Positions 1 to 6,170 of a stretch of 8,917 bases of DNA are shown here, piece after piece. Position 1 is the first letter of the stretch. Each line of letters starts with the position of its first letter. The stretch lies in NCBI GenBank assembly GCA_016185915.1, contig JACPMP010000134.1, forward strand, positions 1 to 8,917. Reading direction: 5' to 3'. The position numbers were made by a program, and so were the translations under genes. Source of the DNA: Candidatus Woesearchaeota archaeon. GTDB taxonomy: Archaea > Nanobdellota > Nanobdellia > Woesearchaeales > GW2011-AR4. The notes under the pieces were generated by a model. The model was given only the letters and a program-made list of their open reading frames with translations. It was not told the origin of the DNA and searched no databases.

Positions 1-5
1 ATAAA

Positions 6-26
6 CCACTTATGAAACATAAGTGG
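6..26. repeat. Perfect 9-bp inverted repeat with 3-nt loop
   Basis: CCACTTATG (6-14), an AAA loop, then CATAAGTGG (18-26) form a perfect hairpin at the left edge. The following sequence (AATTTTGATG) has only a short T run, so it is a poor intrinsic terminator. It may mark the 3' end of a transcript that begins outside the window, or be a protein-binding dyad. No gene can be assigned to positions 1-120: all three plus frames meet a stop by about position 41. Nothing else is seen between 27 and 120. Confidence 0.5.
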
Positions 27-123
27 AATTTTGATGTTTAAAAGATTTAATGTTATATCGAAAACTTGATTATTAAAATGTTTCGTTTTTTGGTAATACT
101 TTAGTTTTCTGAAGTAAATTTTT

Positions 124-165
124 AAGCCGTGCCTTCGACACAATAGTTTGTGCTCGGCTTTTTTT
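124..165 (+). terminator. Hairpin followed by seven T, terminator-like
   Basis: AAGCCG (124-129) can pair with CGGCTT (155-160), and inside it CACAA (139-143) can pair with TTGTG (148-152). A run of seven T (159-165) follows directly. The shape resembles an intrinsic terminator, and oligo-T alone can end archaeal transcription. The same right arm is also complementary to a site near 252-257, so this may instead be one arm of the larger inverted repeat described next. No upstream gene is visible, so its role as a terminator is unproven. Confidence 0.4.
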
Positions 166-285
166 GCCTGCCATTAAAAAAAGCCTCGCCAATTTATTCA
201 TTGATTCGATGAATAAATTCGAGGCAAAAATTCAATGGCAGAAGAATTTTTGCCGAGTGTAAACATTGTGAGCGTTAGCGAACGG
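127..285. repeat. Nested imperfect inverted repeat of about 160 bp
   Basis: A series of complementary arms nest around one centre: CCGT 127-130 with ACGG 282-285; CACAAT 139-144 with ATTGTG 265-270; GTTT 146-149 with AAAC 261-264; CTCGGC 153-158 with GCCGAG 252-257; CTGCCATT 168-175 with AATGGCAG 234-241; GCCTCG 183-188 with CGAGGC 220-225; and an 11-bp arm at 191-201 with 209-219 around a 7-nt loop. The arms keep their order and are separated by unpaired A- or T-rich stretches. The segment is richer in GC (about 40% by count of 121-180) than positions 1-60 (14 of 60). It could be a structured RNA, a leader element of the downstream gene or a decayed palindromic mobile element. I do not recognise a known RNA family. 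Confidence 0.55.
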
Positions 286-315
286 ATTGAAAAATACCTT
301 CAGGATAGTAAATAA
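235..315 (+). CDS. Doubtful 26-codon small ORF
   Basis: An ATG at 235 opens a 26-codon frame ending in TAA at 313-315. GAGG at 221-224 lies ten bases upstream and could act as a ribosome binding site. The predicted peptide starts MAEEFLPSV and ends YLQDSK; it is hydrophilic and charged, with no membrane segment. Against it, the frame lies in the right arm of the inverted repeat, and GAGG is itself part of the paired arm CGAGGC. I know no family to which it belongs. It could be a chance frame, a small leader peptide, or the tail of a decayed gene. Confidence 0.2.
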   Translation: MAEEFLPSVNIVSVSERIEKYLQDSK

Positions 316-345
316 TTACGTTTTTTGAAGTGCGGCGTAATATGG

Positions 346-363
346 CAAAGATTTTTATCTTTG
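346..363. repeat. Small hairpin in the leader of the AMMECR1-like gene
   Basis: CAAAGAT (346-352), a TTTT loop and ATCTTTG (357-363) form a perfect 7-bp inverted repeat about 50 bases before the start codon at 411. Just upstream, ATTACG (315-320) and CGTAAT (336-341) form a second, weaker pair. No convincing TATA box or Shine-Dalgarno sequence is seen between 364 and 410; the best TATA-like run is the AT-rich stretch at 388-397. Confidence 0.35.
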
Positions 364-410
364 ATGTATTGCTGTATGCCAAAGTGAAATAAATAATTTG
401 GTTGAACCAT

Positions 411-2219
411 ATGAAGAAAAATTCATTTATGAATAAAAAGGGGAGTATAGTTACAATATTGGCTATTATGTCAATTTTAATTATTCTAACAATTCTTGTT
501 TTTATTATTTTGAATCAAAAAAGCATAGAATCCAAGAAATTGGAATTAACTGCTAACGACAAAGAATACCTAGTCAATCTTTCCAAAAAAACAGTTGAAC
601 AATACCTAAAAAAAGGCACAAATTACAGCATTGGCAATGCCCCAACACAATTTTTATTTGATAATATTGTTTTAATCTCGTTTTATTTTGATGGGGAGAT
701 ATTAGGGAGTTGGTCAGCAAAAGAAGGCAATATTGCAGATTCTGTTATTGACGCCACAATAAAAGGATTGCGAGATGAAAAATTGAAAAATATGCCAATA
801 ACCAACAATAGAACAAAGATTAGTATAATTTTAACCATTGTAAAAAATGAAACGGAATTAACTAATAGAGATGAAGTTTATTTATCAAAAACTATTAACC
901 TTGGTTTAGATGGGGTTCGGATTGAAAAGAATGAGGATAGTGCAATTTTTGTTCCCGCAATCCCAATACACCAAGAATGGGGCACAACAAAACTACTGCA
1001 AAATTTATGTGAAAACAGTAATCTACAGAAAAACTGTTGGCAAGATGACAAAATAAAATTATTCAAGTACGACTCAATAAGTTTTCTCGGTGCGCAAAAC
1101 TATGTTGCAGATATTTACAGAGCAGTGCCTTTGATTAAACAAGAAACTGTAGATAAGGACAGAATTTACAAGTCAATAATGTTAGCTTCTGATTGGCAGC
1201 TTAGAGTGCAAAAGGATGATGGCAACTATGAATATTTTTTTAATCCTGTTACTGAATATTACAGTAAAGAAAATAACCTGATAAGGCAGGTAATAACTGC
1301 TTGGTCAATGATTCAAGCTTTCAATTTGACAGGCAATAAAACGTATTTGCTCAGCGCTGAGAGAAACATCAATTACATTTTAACTTATATGAAGCGAGAA
1401 GGCAGTTTAGGATATTTGGAATTTAACAATATATCTAATCTGGGCTCTGTTGCAACTACATTGATTGCAATCCTTGAATTGCCTAATTATAAGAAATATG
1501 ACGAAGAAATAAATATGTTCAGTAATTTTTTATTATTTATGCAAAGAGAGGATGGAAGCTTCAAGTCTTATTACAAATCAAATTATTCTGATGATAACGA
1601 TTTTTATCCAGGGGAAGCTTTATTGGCTTTAGTTGAATTATACAATAAAACTGGCAATGTAAAGTATTTAAAAGCTGTTGAGAGAGCATTTCCGTTTTAT
1701 AGTGACTATTTTGCCAAAACAAAACACTTTGGATTTATTAGATGGCAGATTTCGGCATTTTATGAAGCATTCAAAATACTCAACAAAGAGGAATATGCAA
1801 ATTTTGTCTTTGATATGGCAGATTGGATAGTGGATAAGCAGTATGATGAAAAAAATGCCATTTATCCTGATTTTTCAGGTGGATTTAATCAAAATGAAAG
1901 TGTCCCAACCTTCAGCTCAGGAGTTTATATTGAAGGCATAGCAGACGCTTATGAATTGGCAAAATCTGTGGGTGATACCAATAGGGCTAAAAAATATGGA
2001 AAATCCTTGAATTTAGCTTCCAGATTCATATTACAACTGCAATTTGATTACAATAATTCTTATTACATTGAAGATGCAGAAGAGGTAATTGGAGCTGTGA
2101 GGGAATCGTTGACATCAAACAATCTCCGCATTGATTATACTTCGCATAATATTTTGGCATTGATAAAAATTTATGAAGTTTATGATGAAATCAAAATTAC
2201 AAATTTTGAAAAGATTTAA
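411..2219 (+). CDS. Membrane-anchored AMMECR1-like / alpha,alpha-toroid fusion protein
   Basis: This 602-residue protein (from ATG 411; an in-frame TTG at 402 would add three residues, and ATG 429 is also possible) has three parts. A lysine-rich start with a KKG motif (residues 9-11) precedes one hydrophobic helix (about 13-34), giving an N-in anchor. Residues about 72-227 resemble an AMMECR1 domain: GEILGSWSA occupies the place of the family's LRGCIG signature, then comes a helix like IADSVIDATI, then FVPAIPIHQEWG (180-191) and CWQDDKIKLFKYD (209-221), matching the family's LLPQVxxExGW and W..xxxxKxYRF blocks. Residues about 247-594 are repeated helical hairpins (TGNKTYL, TGNVKYL, QREDGSF, near-C-terminal RIDYTSHN), as in alpha/alpha-toroid glycosidase, epimerase or terpenoid-cyclase folds. 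Many NxS/T sequons fit an extracytoplasmic location. Enzyme activity is unknown. The lipoprotein gene follows after 27 bp, probably in one operon. Confidence 0.8.
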   Translation: MKKNSFMNKKGSIVTILAIMSILIILTILVFIILNQKSIESKKLELTANDKEYLVNLSKKTVEQYLKKGTNYSIGNAPTQFLFDNIVLISFYFDGEILGSWSAKEGNIADSVIDATIKGLRDEKLKNMPITNNRTKISIILTIVKNETELTNRDEVYLSKTINLGLDGVRIEKNEDSAIFVPAIPIHQEWGTTKLLQNLCENSNLQKNCWQDDKIKLFKYDSISFLGAQNYVADIYRAVPLIKQETVDKDRIYKSIMLASDWQLRVQKDDGNYEYFFNPVTEYYSKENNLIRQVITAWSMIQAFNLTGNKTYLLSAERNINYILTYMKREGSLGYLEFNNISNLGSVATTLIAILELPNYKKYDEEINMFSNFLLFMQREDGSFKSYYKSNYSDDNDFYPGEALLALVELYNKTGNVKYLKAVERAFPFYSDYFAKTKHFGFIRWQISAFYEAFKILNKEEYANFVFDMADWIVDKQYDEKNAIYPDFSGGFNQNESVPTFSSGVYIEGIADAYELAKSVGDTNRAKKYGKSLNLASRFILQLQFDYNNSYYIEDAEEVIGAVRESLTSNNLRIDYTSHNILALIKIYEVYDEIKITNFEKI

Positions 2220-2246
2220 ATAGAATAACTCTAAGATTACATAATA

Positions 2247-2600
2247 ATGAAAAGCAGCAAATCATTTATTTTTATTGTACTTATTATTTTAGTTATTTTA
2301 ATTGCAAGTTGCAGCAGTGACTCTGGACAAGATAACACAAGAACAGATGAATTAAGCAGAAATGCTCCACAAGTTATAAGTGAAGCTGAGAGGAAACCAC
2401 TAAAGACCTTGGAACCAACAAGCCAACAAATAGACAAAAATCTATTGGGATTATGTTTAGAGAGAAATTCTGACGGCTCAATAATCTGTTCTAGAATCCA
2501 AAATGGCGCTCTAATTATTTCTTGTAAATGCCCAACAGATACTCCAGAGTGTCAAGAAAGTCCTTCTGACAAGCAAAAATATATATGTGTTGTGGGATAA
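2247..2600 (+). CDS. Small secreted lipoprotein with six cysteines
   Basis: The 117-residue product has a short basic start, a hydrophobic stretch (about residues 7-20) and a lipobox ending IAS-C, so Cys22 is the likely lipidated residue and the mature protein is anchored outside the cell. A polar, low-complexity linker (about 23-65) leads to a compact C-terminal region with six further cysteines at 70, 81, 93, 95, 102 and 114, an even number that would allow three disulfides; a metal site (C-x-C at 93-95) is the alternative. No family is recognised. It lies 27 bp after the AMMECR1-like gene with no Shine-Dalgarno sequence, which suggests co-transcription. It ends 49 bp before the convergent 884-residue gene. 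Confidence 0.75.
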   Translation: MKSSKSFIFIVLIILVILIASCSSDSGQDNTRTDELSRNAPQVISEAERKPLKTLEPTSQQIDKNLLGLCLERNSDGSIICSRIQNGALIISCKCPTDTPECQESPSDKQKYICVVG

Positions 2601-2612
2601 ATTAAAATTTAG

Positions 2613-2622
2613 AAGCGCGCTT
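2613..2622. repeat. GC-rich 10-bp palindrome between convergent genes
   Basis: AAGCGCGCTT is a perfect palindrome in an otherwise AT-rich 49-bp junction (2601-2649) between two converging genes. The GCGCGC core stands out against its surroundings. It may help separate the two transcripts or be chance. No T run long enough for a clear terminator lies beside it on either strand. Confidence 0.2.
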
Positions 2623-2649
2623 AATTCAGAAGTGTGTTACCTTCATCAC

Positions 2650-5304
2650 TCAATTTAAATTATAAAAATAACTATTGCTTTTATTTCCATTTTTGTCTTC
2701 GCATGAAAAATAAACTTGAGAAGCATCATTTGGAATAAAGATGCTAGCATTACAAACATAAGAGCCAAGAGGGTGATTAACATCATAAATAATATCTTCT
2801 TCTTCAGTTTTACAGTTTATGGGATTCATACTATAGAATTCTACATCAGAAAAAGAGTGTCTGCATAAATTAAATGGCTCATTAACATAGATATTAAATT
2901 TATTTTCTGAATCCTTAACTATGTTGCTTTGCTCTTTTTCGACTTTTAGTATTTTAGGAGTATAGATATTGTCTAAATCTTCTATTGTTTTTACTTTTAT
3001 AACAAACTCCCCATCATTTTTATTTCCAAAGCGGTCAATACACCTTATAAATAATGGATATGCACTAAATTTTGTAAAGCTTGAAGATGGAAATCTTAAT
3101 GTTGCATTATATTTTGTTTCGTAATCAAGCTCATTCAATAAAATATCTGGAAGAGGATTTTGTATGAGTATGTTTGGATTTTCATTGACGTTTGGAGAAT
3201 ACAAGCTAATCTTGCACCTTGTTGGCTTTGATGTTGAGAAGCTAAAGCTAAATGCCTGATGAACCATCACATCTGGAGTTATGATGTTTTCAATTCCATT
3301 TCTGTAATTTGTGCTTGACCTTGTTTCAAGCTTATATCCTCTTTGCAGTTCTCCAATAGATATTTTTGGTGGAGTTATATCCAAATTTTCAGTAGGAATA
3401 CAACTATTATTTGCCTTTATAAAAATGCAATTTTTTCCTAGACTTTTACACCTATACTCAGTACATGGGTGTAGCTTAGTATTCATACACAACTCACACT
3501 TTCCTGTTAATGGGGCTCCCCAAAGATTGCATCTAGCATCACCTCTGTCAAAGCCCCTTGGCATTGAAGCAGAACTGCTTAAATTAGTAGCATAAAGTCC
3601 TAATCCTACAACAAAATCATTTCCTCTTTTTGTATAGCTGTTATTCCAATAAACCCATCTTTGTGGAGCTCCATCTTTGTTATAGAAACCAAACTCTGTT
3701 ATTTCGTCTGCATAATTTCTATAATTCCCGCAGTCACCGGTTCTTTGGCAATATAGCAAAGCAGAATGACCCCAGCTTTTTGGATATTTCTTTCCATCGG
3801 AGTCTTTATATAAGCTTGCAATATTGCAAATTTGCTTCCCATTCTCTTCCCAAAACTTAAATCCAGGCGGAACTTCTGGATGACACTTTAATTGTGAGTA
3901 CAGGAAACCTGACCAATAACAATCTCTAACTTTAGTGTCTTTACATGCACTTTCAGTTTTTTGCATTCCACAATCATACCATCTGTTAATTCTGCAGATG
4001 CCTTTAGAGTATATTTTATCATTAACACTAATCATTCCCTCAGTACACATCTCTTCTCTGTAATCTCTGCACTCTTCAGCATACTCAACACCATTTATGC
4101 AAGAATGTAAAAAATGCCTTGTGCCAACATAATCTAATCCTTTCCCTACTAAACTTTCATAACTGCACCACGATTCACCATGTTTTTTTAGTGGACCAGA
4201 AAAGTCATCGGCAGTATAATTGTAAGTTGATTTGCAATTCAGATTATGGCAATATGATTGCGAGCACCTGAAATCATTTTTGTAGAATTCCCCGCTAGTT
4301 GAAGAGCATTCCTGTTCAGTTATAAATTGACAATCATCTCCACTAATACAACATCCTTCAATATCTTGCTTTATATTTTTTTCACATTCACAATTAGTAT
4401 CCTTTTTGTAGATGTTATTGGCACATTTAGATGGCTCTACATTTTTGAAACACATTCCGTCTATTTTGTTTATACAGCAGCCATAATCACTTTCGTACTT
4501 TATTATTTTCCTTCCAACGGTTTCTTCTCCTTTGATTGCAAATTGAAAAACTAAATCTTTACCAGATTTAATGTCAAATTTTTTAATAATGTAGATTATG
4601 TCCGGGTAGGGGCGATGTTTTTCTATTCTTATGTATTTATGCTTCAACATAAAATCTTCTTTATCAAAATGCCCTGATTTAATCTCTTCATTAACTATAT
4701 CGATTGCTACTAAATAAAGTTCTCCTAAAGGTAGATTAACTCTTGAGATAAAGTCATTAAATTCTAGAGAATATTGGGTTTTTTTAAAATTTAAAGGGTA
4801 GCTCAATTTAATAAATAGGCCATCTACATTAATTGTAGCGTTAACGATAGTTTCTTTCTCTGAGAAGCTAAAGCCCTGCTTTTCAAAAATGCTTAGATTT
4901 ATACATGATTTTAAGGTTTTATTTATTTTGTCGGATATTTCAGCTTCGATACTCTGCCTTAGTAATAACTTATTTATATATCCGTTTTTATAAATTGCTA
5001 ATATGTTTAGTTCTGTTCCGTTCCAATAAACTGCTGAGTTAGGATTAGATGTACCACCTTTTTTCCCTATTTCAAAAACTAGAGGAGTTGCTACTTGTTC
5101 AATACAATTTTGAATATAATTGGTGATTATTAATCTGTCATGTGATATTCTGTTTGTATCATCAAAATTAGTCTTTGATTTTGTTTCACTTATCTCCTTA
5201 ACATAAAGCATAAAGCTGACTATGATAATTAAGATTATTCCAATTATTATGAATATAGTTATTTGTCCTTTTTTACTCAGTATTTTTTGTCCTTCGTTAT
5301 ACAT
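2650..5304 (-). CDS. Pilin-like N-terminus, cysteine-rich, Ig-domain surface protein
   Basis: The 884-residue protein starts with KKGQITIF (residues 11-18), which resembles an archaeal class III (type IV pilin-like) signal, followed by a hydrophobic helix (about 15-34). Residues about 60-270 form an N-terminal domain opening with NCIEQVATPLVFEIGKKGG. Residues 276-635 are very cysteine-rich. They begin with two tandem repeats (275-307 and 317-352) sharing GCCI, C, C, then YKxD..C, and include a PPGFKFWEENG block (479-489) and an RTGDCG block (521-526). Residues about 641-775 and 783-881 look like two Ig-like domains, each ending in a C-x-D-x-x-GN turn (755-761 and 868-874). Many NxS/T sequons are present. 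The likely role is a cell-surface or pilus-like adhesive or structural protein held by disulfides. The start codon overlaps the end of the p30 gene by 8 bp, so translation is probably coupled; no Shine-Dalgarno sequence is seen. I recall similar proteins in DPANN genomes, but the function is unknown. Confidence 0.75.
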   Translation of the reverse strand: MYNEGQKILSKKGQITIFIIIGIILIIIVSFMLYVKEISETKSKTNFDDTNRISHDRLIITNYIQNCIEQVATPLVFEIGKKGGTSNPNSAVYWNGTELNILAIYKNGYINKLLLRQSIEAEISDKINKTLKSCINLSIFEKQGFSFSEKETIVNATINVDGLFIKLSYPLNFKKTQYSLEFNDFISRVNLPLGELYLVAIDIVNEEIKSGHFDKEDFMLKHKYIRIEKHRPYPDIIYIIKKFDIKSGKDLVFQFAIKGEETVGRKIIKYESDYGCCINKIDGMCFKNVEPSKCANNIYKKDTNCECEKNIKQDIEGCCISGDDCQFITEQECSSTSGEFYKNDFRCSQSYCHNLNCKSTYNYTADDFSGPLKKHGESWCSYESLVGKGLDYVGTRHFLHSCINGVEYAEECRDYREEMCTEGMISVNDKIYSKGICRINRWYDCGMQKTESACKDTKVRDCYWSGFLYSQLKCHPEVPPGFKFWEENGKQICNIASLYKDSDGKKYPKSWGHSALLYCQRTGDCGNYRNYADEITEFGFYNKDGAPQRWVYWNNSYTKRGNDFVVGLGLYATNLSSSASMPRGFDRGDARCNLWGAPLTGKCELCMNTKLHPCTEYRCKSLGKNCIFIKANNSCIPTENLDITPPKISIGELQRGYKLETRSSTNYRNGIENIITPDVMVHQAFSFSFSTSKPTRCKISLYSPNVNENPNILIQNPLPDILLNELDYETKYNATLRFPSSSFTKFSAYPLFIRCIDRFGNKNDGEFVIKVKTIEDLDNIYTPKILKVEKEQSNIVKDSENKFNIYVNEPFNLCRHSFSDVEFYSMNPINCKTEEEDIIYDVNHPLGSYVCNASIFIPNDASQVYFSCEDKNGNKSNSYFYNLN

Positions 5305-5920
5305 CCAGTGTTACAGACTCCTTTACTTTTTTTCTATCCATTCCTAGCATATTAAATAAACTTATTACATCGTGTGGCGACCTCATCCCAAACGGATTTT
5401 CAGAAAAAGAGCCGATTATTGTTTTTACCTTGTATTTTTGACATAAACTTATGTTTTGCATCATTCTTCCAAGTAATAAGGGGGTAGTTTGATCACCTTT
5501 GTTAAACAATGAACTATAAGAAAATCCAACTGCAACATTATTTTTTTTTGCTAGTTCGCAAATGACGTGATTTAACCCAGATGCCCTTTGATGCAAATAA
5601 TCATTTTTATGTTCTTCCTCAAAGCCATAAATCATTCTTATTTTTTTGCTCTCAATAAAAAACCTATCTTTATCAGAACTTTTAACAACAAGCAATTTTG
5701 ATTGCTTAAAGGACTGGTTTATATTTTTTTGATTGACTATAAATCCAATCTCTATATTTATGTTCTTAGGATTTTCAAATGAGGTTAAATTTTTTTGCGT
5801 ATTTTCTTGATTGAAATTATCAAAATCATATAAAAAATATAGTTTTTTATATCCTAGTTTTGATGCTATTTCAATAAATTTTTCCTCATTATTCCTTGGA
5901 AGTATAATGTCTCTAAACAT
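5297..5920 (-). CDS. rnp3: RNase P protein subunit p30 (Rpp30/Rnp3)
   Basis: The 207-residue product matches the archaeal RNase P component 3 family (Rpp30-like, a TIM-barrel-type fold). With Pop5 it supports the catalytic RNA that removes 5' leaders from pre-tRNA in the cytoplasm. The clearest signature is HQRASGLNHVI (residues 110-120), followed by KKNNVAVGFSYSSL (125-138), a KYKVKTIIGSFSE strand (162-174), and RSPHDVISLFNMLG (180-193), which agrees with the family's RSPxDlxxlxxxLG ending. The length is normal. The ATG at 5918-5920 lies 21 bp from a TATA box, as expected for a leaderless mRNA. The gene shares its transcript with the downstream surface-protein gene, an odd pairing of a tRNA-processing subunit with an envelope protein. 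Confidence 0.87.
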   Translation of the reverse strand: MFRDIILPRNNEEKFIEIASKLGYKKLYFLYDFDNFNQENTQKNLTSFENPKNINIEIGFIVNQKNINQSFKQSKLLVVKSSDKDRFFIESKKIRMIYGFEEEHKNDYLHQRASGLNHVICELAKKNNVAVGFSYSSLFNKGDQTTPLLLGRMMQNISLCQKYKVKTIIGSFSENPFGMRSPHDVISLFNMLGMDRKKVKESVTLDV

Positions 5921-5940
5921 CTATCTTGAGTTTACAAGTT

Positions 5941-5950
5941 TTTATATAAA
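5941..5950 (-). promoter_or_regulatory. TATA box of the p30 gene, leaderless arrangement
   Basis: TTTATATAAA is a perfect palindrome and a textbook archaeal TATA box. Its centre lies about 25 bp upstream of the p30 start codon (5920, minus strand), so transcription should begin at or next to the ATG. No Shine-Dalgarno sequence is present in the 20 bp between, which supports a leaderless message. Because the box is palindromic, direction depends on the flanking BRE; the plus direction has no nearby gene start. Confidence 0.65.
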
Positions 5951-6033
5951 AGTATTGTTGTTCCATAGGAAATCAAGGGGGTATATTTTTTAGGAAGTCT
6001 ATATCTTAATCATTCTGTTTAAAAACAAAAGTA

Positions 6034-6068
6034 TTTATAAACAAAGGGGATTTATAAATATTTATAAA
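6034..6068 (+). promoter_or_regulatory. Cluster of three TTTATAAA octamers upstream of TBP
   Basis: The palindromic octamer TTTATAAA occurs at 6034-6041, 6051-6058 and 6061-6068. The last two begin exactly 10 bp apart, about one helical turn. Any of them could serve as the TATA box of the TBP gene; use of the last would place the transcript start near 6090 and give a leader of about 80 nt. Multiple TATA-like sites in front of the gene for TBP itself would allow TBP to influence its own synthesis, which is an inference. Confidence 0.6.
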
Positions 6069-6088
6069 GAAAATATATAAGATAAGGT

Positions 6089-6135
6089 TGATAAAGTCCT
6101 TAGATAATAAATCCAATAATTTTATGACTTTATCA
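6089..6135 (+). promoter_or_regulatory. Stem-forming inverted repeat in the probable TBP leader
   Basis: TGATAAAGTC (6089-6098) and GACTTTATCA (6126-6135) are perfect 10-bp complements around a 27-nt loop, and three G-U pairs can extend the stem outward. The left arm lies near the transcript start expected from the TATA box at 6061-6068, and the right arm ends 19 bases before the Shine-Dalgarno sequence. It could be a 5'-end stabilising stem, a translational control structure or a DNA-level operator. No known riboswitch is recognised. Confidence 0.45.
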
Positions 6136-6154
6136 GTTGAAATAAGCAAAATTT

Positions 6155-6161
6155 GGGGGTG
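6155..6161 (+). promoter_or_regulatory. Shine-Dalgarno sequence of TBP
   Basis: GGGGGTG differs by one base from GGAGGTG, the complement of the 16S rRNA 3' end, and lies nine bases before ATG 6171. It supports this start and a leadered mRNA, in contrast to the leaderless p30 gene on the other side. Confidence 0.65.
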
Positions 6162-6170
6162 TAATTTAAC

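Noticed and set aside
3..41. Open frame entering from the left edge, ending in TAA at 39-41
   Set aside because: Only twelve codons are visible and they overlap a perfect hairpin; too little to call a gene tail.
342..392. 16-codon frame starting at ATG 342
   Set aside because: Very short, contains a perfect hairpin, and has no ribosome binding site; likely chance.
2237..2437. Minus-strand frame antisense to the lipoprotein gene
   Set aside because: The plus-strand gene has a clear signal peptide and lipobox; the antisense frame shows nothing recognisable.
3311..4554. Plus-strand frames inside the 884-residue gene
   Set aside because: Short shadows of a long minus-strand gene with consistent domain structure.
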